In this document: one piece after another, positions 17,394 through 26,015 of the stretch
Layout of the letters: each line of letters starts with the position of its first letter
Position numbering within the stretch: position 1 is the stretch's first letter
Source of the DNA: an uncultured Rhodopila sp.
Lineage (GTDB): Bacteria > Pseudomonadota > Alphaproteobacteria > Acetobacterales > Acetobacteraceae
Assembly: GCF_903915725.1 (NCBI RefSeq)
Contig: NZ_CAIWTY010000085.1
Location: 1-53,681 of the forward strand
DNA length: 53,681 nt
Direction: 5' to 3'
Program-made: the position numbers and the translations under genes
Notes under the pieces: model-generated
What the model was told of the DNA's origin: nothing
Databases searched by the model: none
The model's input: the letters and a program-made list of their open reading frames with translations, nothing else

Positions 17394-18613
17394 CCGCCCG
17401 CCAGGTCGTTCAGGCTGAGCATCGCCGTCATCAGCGACGCGACGATGCCACCAACGGCCACCCCCATCAGGATGGTGATCGCCGGCACCAGCAAGGAGGT
17501 CAGCCGCGCCGTCGCCAGCCGCGTCCGCTCCTCATGAATGTCGGCAGCGCGCAACGCCATCGCCCCAAGCTGAGCGGTTTCCTCACCCAGGCGCAGCAGA
17601 TGAATGGTGCGCGGTGGAAACACCCCGGAGGCTTCCAGTTCGGGTGTCAGCGATCCGCCGCCGCGCGCGGTCAGGCTGGCCCGCTCGACCGCCAGCCGGC
17701 CGGCACGGCTGCCCATGGCGTCGCGCACGATGCCCAGGGCCGGGATCAGGGCGACGCCGTTCAGCAGCAGCGTTCCCAGCACCCGGCTGAACCGCGCCGC
17801 CAGGATCTCCTTCGTCAGGCCACCGATGATCGGCAGGCGCAGCAGCACGCGGTCCACCACCAGCCGGACCGGGTCCTGCCGGAGCGCCAACCGCACAAGG
17901 ACAAGAACCACCGCGAACCCGCCCAGCAGCATCAGCCCGTCCGCCTGGACGAAGTTGCCGGCGTCGATCAGGAACTGCGTGGAGGCCGGCAGCTTGACGC
18001 CGCTCTGCTCGAACATTGGCACGAACTGCGGCAGCACCTCGGTCAGCAGCAGTGTCACAGCCCCAATCATCGCGATCAGCAGGACGGCGGGGTAGATCAG
18101 CGCCGAGGTCACGGTGGACGCCAGCGCCCGCTGCCGGTCGAGCAAATCGGCGATGCGCGCCAGGGTCGGCCCGAGATTGCCGCCCGCCTCACCGGCCCGC
18201 ACCAGTCCGACATGCATGGCGGGGAAACTGGCCGGATAGCGCGCCATGGCGGTGGACAGCGGGCTGCCGTCGCGCACCGCATCGCGCAGCCCGGTGATCG
18301 TCGGCCTGACCCGTGCGGGCGCGGTCTCCTGCATGTACCGCAATGCGCGGTCCAGGTCCTGCCCGGCCGTCAGCATCGTCGCGAGTTCCCGGATCAGGTC
18401 CGCCACGTCCTGCTTGCGCAGGCCGCGCCTGGCGCCGAGGTCCAGGTGCATCAGCCCCGACCACCGTCCGGCCTTGTCCGCCGGTTCGGCGCGCACCGGC
18501 ATGCTGCCCTGGCGCTGCAACCGGGCGATCACTTCATCCGCGGTCGCCGCCTCCATGACTCCGGCCAGCCGTTCGCCACCAGCGCCGATGGCGGTGTAGC
18601 GGAACGCGGTCAT
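17390..18613 (-). CDS. gspF: Type II secretion inner-membrane platform protein GspF
   Basis: 407 residues with two repeated T2SSF domains. After the N-terminal YTAIGAGGERLAGVMEA...ARLQRQGSMPV strand come DLIRELATMLTAGQDLDRALRYM, ALIYPAVLLIAMIGAVTLLLTEVLPQF (membrane), the second copy with ILAARFSRVLGTLLLNGVALIPALGI, and LLRLGEETAQLGAMALRAADIHEE followed by a final membrane segment. This is the platform protein that couples the GspE ATPase to pseudopilus assembly. It overlaps gspE by 4 nt upstream and gspI by 4 nt downstream. Confidence 0.93.
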   Translation of the reverse strand: MTAFRYTAIGAGGERLAGVMEAATADEVIARLQRQGSMPVRAEPADKAGRWSGLMHLDLGARRGLRKQDVADLIRELATMLTAGQDLDRALRYMQETAPARVRPTITGLRDAVRDGSPLSTAMARYPASFPAMHVGLVRAGEAGGNLGPTLARIADLLDRQRALASTVTSALIYPAVLLIAMIGAVTLLLTEVLPQFVPMFEQSGVKLPASTQFLIDAGNFVQADGLMLLGGFAVVLVLVRLALRQDPVRLVVDRVLLRLPIIGGLTKEILAARFSRVLGTLLLNGVALIPALGIVRDAMGSRAGRLAVERASLTARGGGSLTPELEASGVFPPRTIHLLRLGEETAQLGAMALRAADIHEERTRLATARLTSLLVPAITILMGVAVGGIVASLMTAMLSLNDLAGG

Positions 18614-20307
18614 GGGTCAGCCCGGATGCTGCGGGTGACCTCCTCGATCGTCGTCTCACCCGCCAGGGCGGCGGCGAGACCGGCGTCGAACATCGTCTCC
18701 ATCCCTTCCGCTACCGCGGCCCGTTCGATCGTGGAGTGATCTGCCCGGGAGAAGATCAGGCGTTCGATCTCCGGCCCCATCTCCAGGAACTCCGCGATGG
18801 CGGCGCGTCCGCGATACCCGGTGTGGCGGCAGGCTGGGCAGCCGATGGCGTGGCTGAGGGTGATTGGTCTGGTATTTGTGCGACGATCGAGGCTAAAGCG
18901 TTGGACCAGTTCCGGCGGGGCCGGCGCTTCCTGCCGGCAATCCGGGCACAGCCGGCGCACCAGGCGCTGCGCCATAACACCGCGCAAGACGGCGGTCAGC
19001 AGGTAATCCTCCACCCCCATGTCGCGCAGCCGGGTCACCGCGGCGGCGGCGGAATTGGTATGCAGGGTGGACAGCACAAGATGCCCGGTCAGCGCCGCCT
19101 GCACCGCGATCTGCGCGGTCTCGCCGTCGCGGATCTCGCCGACCATGATCACGTCCGGGTCCTGGCGGAGGATGGAGCGGAGCAGGCTGGCGAAAGTCAG
19201 CCCGATTTGCGAGCGCACCTGGATCTGGTTGATGCCCTGAAGCTGAAACTCGATCGGGTCCTCGACCGTGATGATCTTGCGGGTGACGGCGTTCAGCGCC
19301 AGCAGCCCGGTATACAGCGTGGTGGTCTTGCCGCTGCCGGTCGGGCCGGTCACCAGCACGATGCCGTTGGGCAACTCCAACGCCGTGCCCAGCTTGCTAA
19401 TCACCGCCGGCGACAGTCCCAGCCGGGCATAGTCGAACGCCACGGCGGCACGGTCGAGGATGCGCAGCACCACCGTCTCGCCATGCAGCGACGGGATGGT
19501 GGAGACACGGAAATCGACGTCCTGCCCGCGCACCGCCATCTTGATGCGGCCGTCCTGCGGCATCCGCCGCTCGGCGATGTCCAGCCGGGCCATGATCTTG
19601 ATTCGGGAGGTGATCGCCGCGGCGAGATGGCGCGGCGGCGATTCAGCCTCGTGCAGCACGCCGTCGTAGCGGTAGCGGACGCGCAGCCGGTCCTCGAACG
19701 GCTCGATATGGATGTCGGAGGCCTGGGTCTCGACCGCGCGGGTAATCAGGACGTTCACCAGCCGGATCACCGGCGCCTCGCTCGCCAGATCCTTCAGCCG
19801 ATCGGCGTCGTCTTCGAGGGGGAGGCCGCCGTCGGCTGTGGGTTCGGCGCCGTCTCCCTCCGGATACAGGCGGTTCATCGCCGCTTCCAGTTCGATCGGC
19901 ACCGCGACCTCCAGCCGGACCCGGCGGCCGGTCGCCGCCGCGACGGCGGATGGTGTGAACGGGTCCAGCGGATCTGCCGCGGCCAGCACCAGCGTGTCGT
20001 CCTCGGCTGACAGCGGAACGGCACGGGCGTGGCGGAGGAAAGCGGGGGGGAGACAATCCGGCAGCACCGGCTCCAGCGCCGGATAGCGATCGATTGACGT
20101 GACCGGCACTGACAGCAGGGCGGCGTAGGCGTCGGCGAGGCCGCGCTCGGACACCAGGCCCAACTGGATCAGGATGGCGTCGAGGCGCTGATCGGACTCG
20201 GCGGCGGCGCGGCGGGCGCGGTCGAGAGTCCGCTGGTCGCAGTGGCCTTGCCGCAGCAGGATTCCGGCCAGCGCGTCAAGCTGCTGATCGGTTGCGGTCG
20301 TCTGCAT
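18610..20307 (-). CDS. gspE: Type II secretion ATPase GspE
   Basis: 565 residues. N-terminal GspE_N domain (about 1-150, with LVLAAADPLDPFTPSAV), then the T2SSE ATPase core. Walker A GPTGSGKTTT is at 321-330, the Asp box and ITVEDPIEFQL at 347-355, Walker B DPDVIMVGEIRDGETA at 383-398, and a His box LVLSTLHTNSA at 410-420. Two CxxC pairs (C454/C457 and C490/C493) form the zinc clip. ATG at 20305-20307 fits the family start better than an in-frame TTG 54 nt upstream. It powers pseudopilus assembly at the cytoplasmic membrane. Confidence 0.93.
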   Translation of the reverse strand: MQTTATDQQLDALAGILLRQGHCDQRTLDRARRAAAESDQRLDAILIQLGLVSERGLADAYAALLSVPVTSIDRYPALEPVLPDCLPPAFLRHARAVPLSAEDDTLVLAAADPLDPFTPSAVAAATGRRVRLEVAVPIELEAAMNRLYPEGDGAEPTADGGLPLEDDADRLKDLASEAPVIRLVNVLITRAVETQASDIHIEPFEDRLRVRYRYDGVLHEAESPPRHLAAAITSRIKIMARLDIAERRMPQDGRIKMAVRGQDVDFRVSTIPSLHGETVVLRILDRAAVAFDYARLGLSPAVISKLGTALELPNGIVLVTGPTGSGKTTTLYTGLLALNAVTRKIITVEDPIEFQLQGINQIQVRSQIGLTFASLLRSILRQDPDVIMVGEIRDGETAQIAVQAALTGHLVLSTLHTNSAAAAVTRLRDMGVEDYLLTAVLRGVMAQRLVRRLCPDCRQEAPAPPELVQRFSLDRRTNTRPITLSHAIGCPACRHTGYRGRAAIAEFLEMGPEIERLIFSRADHSTIERAAVAEGMETMFDAGLAAALAGETTIEEVTRSIRADP

Positions 20308-20459
20308 CGGTGTCCGGTCCCCTGCCCTGTTCCATCGAATAGGTTGCCGGGGAGAGCGCAAGCAAATGACAGGTAATTGATGAGGAGTTTGGCGCGGTTT
20401 ACAGGTGTTGCGGCTATGGATGGATAGGCGTTTTGTTTCGGCCGTGCGGGGAGATGTCG

Positions 20460-20795
20460 ATGGTGCGGTGGGTCGGGGTGGTTGCGATGCTCGCTGCGGT
20501 GGCCACGATTGGCCCGGCGTCCGCCCGGGAGCGGGGGCCGGTGTGCCGCGAACCGTCGGTCGTGGACGAAATGACGCGGCAAATCCGTCTGAGCAATTAC
20601 TACAGTTTTGTGAATCCGAAATTCGTCACGGAACAGGCGACCAGGACGGACAACGTGGTCCGCTGCCAGGTCTGCGTCCAGTCGGCACCGTATGAGATGA
20701 CGCAGTTCGGCGATCAGCCGATCCGGCAATGTCTGGCGCATGGGTTCGAGGTGCGGATCGTGCCGGCGGGGTTCGTGGTGCGCGACCTGCAGTGA
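20460..20795 (+). CDS. Exported protein with four cysteines, coupled to gspH
   Basis: 111 residues. A signal peptide (MVRWVGVVAMLAAVATIGPASA) is followed by a small domain with C29, C69-Q-V-C72 and C91, suggesting two disulfides or a metal site in the periplasm. ATG 20460 lies 6 nt after GGGGAG, better than ATG 20454, which abuts that motif. Its TGA overlaps the GTG start of gspH (GTGA), so it belongs to the secretion operon and may assist the pseudopilus or secreted substrate. I recognise no family. Confidence 0.65.
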   Translation: MVRWVGVVAMLAAVATIGPASARERGPVCREPSVVDEMTRQIRLSNYYSFVNPKFVTEQATRTDNVVRCQVCVQSAPYEMTQFGDQPIRQCLAHGFEVRIVPAGFVVRDLQ

Positions 20796-21217
20796 AACCG
20801 GACGGATCAGGCCGGGACAGCGGCGGATTTACGCTGATCGAAATGATCGTGGTGATCGCCGTGATGGGGATGATCGGCGGCCTGGTGCTGATGCGACAGC
20901 CCTGGCACAGCGCCGGACTGACCATGGACGCCACCGAACGTGCGTTCACCAATGCCCTGCGACTGGCCCGGTCGCGCGCCATCGCGCAGGATCGTGTCGT
21001 GACCGTGGTTACCGGTGCGGCGGGATTTTCGGTCGATGGCGCCCCGCCGCTGCTACTGCCGGCGCACGAGGCGATGAGCGATGCGCGTGTTGTCTTCATG
21101 CCGGACGGCGGGTCCTCCGGCGCGACGGTGATCCTTGGTTCGGGTACGAAAAGAGTTGCCTTTACCGTCAACTGGCTGAACGGCCGTATCCGGACCCGCG
21201 AACTCGATGCGCAATGA
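20792..21217 (+). CDS. gspH: Type II secretion minor pseudopilin GspH
   Basis: 141 residues from GTG 20792. After a short basic leader comes the prepilin signal GG-FTLIEMIVVIAVMGMIGGLVLM. Then follows a GspH-like domain: ERAFTNALRLARSRAIAQDRVVTVVT, which corresponds to the typical L..ARS.A...G.V block, and the C-terminal strands VIFMPDGGSSGATVIL, RVAFTVNWLNGRIR. It is separated from gspE-J, on the other strand, and its upstream partner is the four-Cys exported protein rather than gspG. Confidence 0.85.
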   Translation: MKPDGSGRDSGGFTLIEMIVVIAVMGMIGGLVLMRQPWHSAGLTMDATERAFTNALRLARSRAIAQDRVVTVVTGAAGFSVDGAPPLLLPAHEAMSDARVVFMPDGGSSGATVILGSGTKRVAFTVNWLNGRIRTRELDAQ

Positions 21218-21355
21218 GATAGGTTCTTGCACTTTCTTCGCGGTGGCGCGTACGACTTTGTGACCGTTCGGCCTAATCCATCTGCAAAAACGCTTCGTAT
21301 TGCTGTCGTGGTCACGCTGCAAAGCATGACCCGACAAAACGGGAGCAGCAGATCC

Positions 21356-22222
21356 ATGCAAGTCAATACTCAGCCGGCGGTGCCGAACCGCCGGGGTTTT
21401 CTTCGCGCCGCAGGGTTGGGCGCCGCTGCCGCGTCTATGGTTGCCACCGGCGGCGTCGGCGCCCGGGCCGCCAGCGCGCCAAGCGATGCGGCAATTCTGA
21501 ATTTTGCTTTGAATCTGGAGTATCTTGAAGCGGAATACTACCTGATGGCGGTCAATGGAACCGGCCTGCCTTCGACAGCGATCGGCGGCACGGGAACGCA
21601 GGGCAACGTCGTCGGCGGCGGCGTCGTGCCGTTCAAAACCCCGGCGATCGAGCAATACGCCAGAAGCATCGCCATCGACGAACTCGCGCATGTGGAGTTC
21701 CTGCGGACGGCGCTCGGCAGCGGTGCGGTGGCGCGGCCGGGCATCGATCTTTACAACAGCTTCAACACGCTTTGGGAGGCCGCCGGGCTGATCAAAACGG
21801 GCGAAACGTTCAATCCTTTCGCCGATGAGGTCAGCTTCCTGCTCGGCGCCTATGTGTTCGAAGATGTCGGCGTTACGGCTTATAATGGGGCCGCGCCGTT
21901 GATTTCATCCAAGACCTATCTGGCGGCGGCGGCCAGCATTCTCGCGGTCGAGGCCTACCATGCGGGAAGCATCCGAACGTTGCTGTATCAGCTTGGCCTC
22001 GGCCAGCAGACGGCGAAGATTTCCGCCGTGCGCGCAGCGGCGTCCGGCGCGGCGGACGATCAGGGCGTGGTGATGAACGGCAACGCCAATATCACGCCGA
22101 CAAATACCAATGCGCTGGCGTTCAGCCGGACGACGACGCAGGTGTTGAACATCGTGTATCTCGGTGGTGCAAGCGCCAACTATGGATTTTTCCCGGCGGG
22201 GTTGAACGGCGCGATTGCCTGA
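21356..22222 (+). CDS. Ferritin-like domain protein with Tat signal
   Basis: 288 residues. The N-terminus has a twin-arginine motif ([10 protein letters not shown]) and a hydrophobic Ala-rich stretch, so export in folded form is expected. The mature part has the ferritin-like (DUF4439/Ferritin_2-type) pattern: [56 protein letters not shown], and [19 protein letters not shown]. Glu and His of the E-x-E and E-x-x-H pairs could bind a di-iron centre. ATG 21356 is taken as start, with GGGAGC 10 nt upstream. The role is unknown; related proteins occur in desiccation and stress settings. Confidence 0.85.
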   Translation: MQVNTQPAVPNRRGFLRAAGLGAAAASMVATGGVGARAASAPSDAAILNFALNLEYLEAEYYLMAVNGTGLPSTAIGGTGTQGNVVGGGVVPFKTPAIEQYARSIAIDELAHVEFLRTALGSGAVARPGIDLYNSFNTLWEAAGLIKTGETFNPFADEVSFLLGAYVFEDVGVTAYNGAAPLISSKTYLAAAASILAVEAYHAGSIRTLLYQLGLGQQTAKISAVRAAASGAADDQGVVMNGNANITPTNTNALAFSRTTTQVLNIVYLGGASANYGFFPAGLNGAIA

Positions 22223-22291
22223 AAGGTCCGAGAATGGCCGGACAGGCCCGCATAGGCGTTAAAATAGAGCTCCGGCGGCTAAATCTTTCCC

Positions 22292-22328
22292 CCGTCATGG
22301 TGCGCGAAGGCGCACCATCCACGCCTTT
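22292..22328. repeat. REP-like palindrome, second copy
   Basis: CCGTCATGGTGCGCG, AA, GGCGCACCATCCACGCC: same GTCATG/CATCCACG flanks as the elements at 14125 and 30450 with a different stem. A related but poorer palindrome (GGCGCCGACCTTCGTCGGC) follows at about 22350. It lies between the convergent ferritin-like and nitroreductase genes, in a 236-bp gap holding no gene. Confidence 0.65.
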
Positions 22329-22458
22329 CGGTGCCGATCAAGGCAACGGCGTGGGCGCCGACCTTCGTCGGCACGACCGTTGATGCGGCCGTCAGAGCGC
22401 CATTTTTACGCCTATGGGGGCAGGCCCGGCCATGACGGAGTGAGAAAGCGTCTCGTTT

Positions 22459-23325
22459 CTAGCGCAGTTCGAACTCCAGGGCGTGCAGCGCCTGCCGCAG
22501 CTTGTGCCGCCCCGCGAGCGCGGCCGGGGTGGCCACCCGCTCCGCCACCTTGCGGCTCCAGTCTTCGACCGGCAGGCCCTGCGCCCGCTGGAAATCGTTC
22601 AGTGTCGCATTGTACCGCGCGACCGCTTCGCCGCGGCCGTGCTTCGAATACGTCTCATGATGCAGCACGGCGGATTGCGCCAACCGCGGCTTGATGTCGG
22701 TTATTACAGCGGGATCAGGGCGTCCCACGCTCAGGCCGAACACCGGCAGTACCCGCGGCGGCAGCCCCAACTCGGCCGCGACCGCTTCGACGTTGTTGCG
22801 GATGGCGCCGACATAGACCGCGCCCAGGCCGAGCGACTCCGCCGCCGCCACGGCATTCTGCGCGGCCAGTGCCGCATCGACGACACCGACGAGCAGCAGT
22901 TCCAGATAGGCCGTGCCCTCGACCTCGACCTTCTCGATGGTGCCGATCTCGGCCAGACGATCGATGTCGGCGAGCCAGACGAGGAACAGCGGGACCTGTT
23001 CGATATGCTTCTGGTTCCCGGCGAGCGCCGCCAGGCGCGCCTTGCGGGCCGGATCGGCGACGGCTACCACGCTCCAGGCCTGAAGATTGGAGGAAGACGC
23101 GGCGGACTGCGCCGCGGCGACAAGCAGGTCGAGCGTGCCGGCAGGCAGCGCGTCGGGCAGAAACGCCCGCACCGAGCGATGGGCCAGCAGCGTGTCCAGC
23201 ACCTCGTTCCAGGTGCGTGCGGCAGGCGCTTCGGCCGCGCCGTAGCGGGCTTGCAGCAGCGCGGCGGCCCGGCCGAGCGTGTCCGGGATGGCATCCGGCG
23301 TGATCGTAAGGCTGTCAGGCGGCAT
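22459..23325 (-). CDS. Nitroreductase family flavoprotein
   Basis: 288 residues of the FMN-dependent NfsA/FRP-like nitroreductase group, which reduces nitro compounds, quinones or flavins with NAD(P)H. Seen: the FMN-binding RSVRAFLPDALP near residue 50, AAQSAASSSNLQAWSVVAV, the VDAALAAQNAVAAAESLGLGAVYVGAIRN helix, and PVFGLSVGRPDP. The ATG (23323-23325) has GGAG 6 nt upstream. It sits between the two plus-strand Gsp segments on the opposite strand and is probably unrelated to secretion. Confidence 0.9.
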   Translation of the reverse strand: MPPDSLTITPDAIPDTLGRAAALLQARYGAAEAPAARTWNEVLDTLLAHRSVRAFLPDALPAGTLDLLVAAAQSAASSSNLQAWSVVAVADPARKARLAALAGNQKHIEQVPLFLVWLADIDRLAEIGTIEKVEVEGTAYLELLLVGVVDAALAAQNAVAAAESLGLGAVYVGAIRNNVEAVAAELGLPPRVLPVFGLSVGRPDPAVITDIKPRLAQSAVLHHETYSKHGRGEAVARYNATLNDFQRAQGLPVEDWSRKVAERVATPAALAGRHKLRQALHALEFELR

Positions 23326-23490
23326 GGTTGTCTCCGTGGAATGGTTATGTAGCGATATAACATGTCACAAAAGTGTTTGTAAACTATCAACGCTATACGA
23401 TCGTTGATATCCCTCCACGGCCGCGCTCTCGCATTCGCGATTGGTGTTTCGGCGCCGCCGGAATCATGGTCGCCACCGGGGGTTCGATGC

Positions 23491-24474
23491 ATGCTGGCTG
23501 AGTTTCTCGCCTGGTGGAGCGCGCGCATTGCCGAGCTGCTGCCGGCGTCGCTGATCAATGGCGCGGCGGTGCCGGACGCGATCGTCATTGATGTGGACCA
23601 AAACGATATTGTAACAGCATCGCAGCGCCGAAAGGGCCGTGAGGAGCCGATTGGCCCGGGCGTGGCCGCGCGGCTGGCGGCGCACAAGACCGTGCTGCTG
23701 CGTCCCGCCGCCGGAGCGGTGCTGGAAAAGCGCTATGCGGTGCCAACCGCGCCGCGCAACGATCTGGATCAGATGCTGCGGCACGACCTTGCCCGCATCA
23801 CCCCCTTCCCTGCCCATGCCCTGTACTGGCGCTGGGACGGGCGGCCGAAGCCGGGGGACAGGACCCGGACGGACATCGTGCTGACGATGGTGCCGAAGGC
23901 CGCTCTGGCGGGACCGCTGGAAAGCCTGGCGGCTTCCGGCATCGTGCCGCGCTTCCTGGAGATCGACTCCGGCGGCCAACGCCGGCTGCTGACGCTGGCG
24001 GAGAATGCCGCGGCACGCTCCCGGTTGCTGCCGGCGCTGTCCTGGCTGTGCGCCGGCCTGGCGGTGCTGGCGCTGATCCTGCCGTTTGTCCTCCAGGCGC
24101 TGGCGCTGCATGGCACGAATGCCGAGATCGCCACGTTGCAGCCGGCGGTGGCCCGGGTCGAGGCGCTGCGCCGCGGCCTGAGCGACGGCAATGCCGGCCG
24201 CGAGGTGCTGGCGCGCGAACAGGAGCACACGGCGGACGTGCTGCAGGTTCTGGCGACGCTGACCCGCATCCTGCCGGACGACAGTTTTCTGACCGACTTC
24301 GCCCTGCGCGACCGCCACGTCTCGATCAGCGGCCGATCGGCTTCGGCCCCGGGATTGATAACGGGATTGTCGGCGGAGCCGTCGATTCGGGATGCGGCCT
24401 TCGCCGCCCCGGTGACGCGGATCGAGGGCGCCACCGCCGATGTATTCACCATCGGGGCGGAGGTCCGGCCATGA
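23491..24474 (+). CDS. gspL: Type II secretion assembly protein GspL-like (PilN domain)
   Basis: 327 residues. An actin-like cytoplasmic part (PDAIVIDVDQNDIV, RPAAGAVLEKRYAVP, DLARITPFPAHALYW, VPKAALAGPLESLAASGI) is followed by one membrane segment (WLCAGLAVLALILPFVLQAL, near residue 190) and a periplasmic PilN-like domain (VLQVLATLTRILPDDSFLTDFALRDRHVSISGRS). This is the layout of GspL, which links GspE to the platform. ATG 23491 follows GGGGG. It overlaps gspM by 4 nt (ATGA). Confidence 0.82.
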   Translation: MLAEFLAWWSARIAELLPASLINGAAVPDAIVIDVDQNDIVTASQRRKGREEPIGPGVAARLAAHKTVLLRPAAGAVLEKRYAVPTAPRNDLDQMLRHDLARITPFPAHALYWRWDGRPKPGDRTRTDIVLTMVPKAALAGPLESLAASGIVPRFLEIDSGGQRRLLTLAENAAARSRLLPALSWLCAGLAVLALILPFVLQALALHGTNAEIATLQPAVARVEALRRGLSDGNAGREVLAREQEHTADVLQVLATLTRILPDDSFLTDFALRDRHVSISGRSASAPGLITGLSAEPSIRDAAFAAPVTRIEGATADVFTIGAEVRP

Positions 24475-25061
24475 TTCCCGCCACCTGGCGCGCCGGCCGG
24501 ATCGGCCAGGCCCTGGCCGTCGGCTGCGGCGTGCTGGCGCTGGGTCTGGTCTGGCTGGGCGCCGTCGCCCCGCTTTGGTCGTTCTACGCGGACGGGCAGG
24601 CGGAACTGGAGCGGAGGCAGGCGTTGCTGGCGCGCATGCAGGGCGTGGCGGCGCGTCTTCCGGCGATGCGGGCGGCCGCGGCTGCGCGGCGCGATGACGG
24701 CGCCGAGGGAGTGACCGCCATGCTCCCGGGCGCCACGGATGCACTGGCGGCGGCGGCGCTGCAGGAGTCGGTGCAGAAAATGGCAAACGCCGCCGGGGCT
24801 AGCCTGACGGCGGTGGAGACACTCCCGGCGACGACCGCCGCGGAGCGCTGGCACAAGGTGTCCCTGCGGATCAGCCTGAATGCGCCGTGGCCGGTGCTGA
24901 TCGCGCTGATGCATGCCGTCGAGCAGGCTCCGGCACGCATCTTCATCGGCGACGTGCACTTTCACAGCCCGGTGGTGGTGGCTCACCCGGCGACCCTGCC
25001 GATACAGGCGTCCATGGTGCTGTATGGCTTCAGGCCGGCCGAACCGGGGGCCGGCACGTGA
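24471..25061 (+). CDS. gspM: Type II secretion protein GspM
   Basis: 196 residues with a single N-terminal membrane helix (LAVGCGVLALGLVWLGAVAPLW). A coiled-coil stretch (DGQAELERRQALLARMQGVAARLPAM) precedes a ferredoxin-like periplasmic domain (ALQESVQKMANAAGASLTAVETLP...ALMHAVEQAPARIFIGDVHF), as in the T2SSM_b family. It is translationally coupled to gspL upstream and to the next gene downstream (GTGA). GspM binds GspL and stabilises the inner-membrane platform. Confidence 0.8.
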   Translation: MIPATWRAGRIGQALAVGCGVLALGLVWLGAVAPLWSFYADGQAELERRQALLARMQGVAARLPAMRAAAAARRDDGAEGVTAMLPGATDALAAAALQESVQKMANAAGASLTAVETLPATTAAERWHKVSLRISLNAPWPVLIALMHAVEQAPARIFIGDVHFHSPVVVAHPATLPIQASMVLYGFRPAEPGAGT

Positions 25062-25576
25062 TCGATGCCCGGCTGACGGCAATGGGCGCGGCGGCGCTTT
25101 GTTTGTGCGGGGTGATCGGGGTTGAACTGGCGGGCGGCGGGCAATCGCAGCCTGACATTGCGACGATCCGGGCCGTCCCGGCGGCGCCGGGCGGCGATGC
25201 TGCCGCGGTGGCGGACCCGCCGGGCCAGCGGGATGGGCAATTGGCGGCGATCCTGGCGCGCCCGCTGTTCAGTCCGGATCGCCGGCCGGCGGCGGGGGCG
25301 GCACGCAGCATCAGCGGGCTGCCCCGTCTGACCGGCATTGTCGTGACGGGATCGCGCAAGCTGGCGATTTTCGCCGGGCCGGGCAAGCCGATGGTGGCGG
25401 AGCAAGGGATGCGGCTGGGGGCGTATGAGGTGACGGCGATCAGCGATGCGGGCGTGACGGTGGCCGGACCGGAGGGAACCTCCGTGCTGCGGCCAATATT
25501 CGATCCCTCGCCGCCGCCGGTGACGAAGGCGGCGGTTTTCCAGCGACCGGAGCCGCCGAGGCCGGCGGCGAAGTAG
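25058..25576 (+). CDS. GspC/GspN-like type II secretion protein
   Basis: 172 residues from GTG 25058. One N-terminal hydrophobic segment is followed by an Ala/Pro/Asp linker and a small domain beginning LAAILARPLFSPDRRP and continuing LTGIVVTGSRKLAIFAG, then GMRLGAYEVTAISDAGVTVAGPEG and LRPIF. This resembles the homology region of GspC or the GspN-like protein found at the end of alphaproteobacterial gspL-M operons; it connects the platform to the secretin. Which of the two it is cannot be settled by eye. Overlaps gspM by 4 nt. Confidence 0.7.
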   Translation: MIDARLTAMGAAALCLCGVIGVELAGGGQSQPDIATIRAVPAAPGGDAAAVADPPGQRDGQLAAILARPLFSPDRRPAAGAARSISGLPRLTGIVVTGSRKLAIFAGPGKPMVAEQGMRLGAYEVTAISDAGVTVAGPEGTSVLRPIFDPSPPPVTKAAVFQRPEPPRPAAK

Positions 25577-25678
25577 GGCGCGCGGCGGGTTTATCCCGCG
25601 ATGTGCTTGTCACGCTTGCGTCGGCGTGGCTTCCCGGCTAGGTGACGGCATCGACGCGCCAGTTGCTGGCGATGGTAC

Positions 25679-25768
<90 letters not shown>

Positions 25769-26015
25769 GTTTTCATGCCAAATATTCTGATGTGGATCGG
25801 CTTTCTGCCAGGCGACCATTGCCACCCAATCCCTCCCGGCTCGATCAGCCCGGAGACTTTGCCGACCTGCCGCCTGAAGGCCGCCATATGCAATTGACCG
25901 CCGGCAGATGCGGCATCAGCCCTGGTTGCGTTCTGGCGCGGGCGCGCGGATAGAGGCATGGTCTTTCAATCTTCAGCCCCCGACACCCGGGCATCGTCCA
26001 AAGCAAGGAGGCCCC

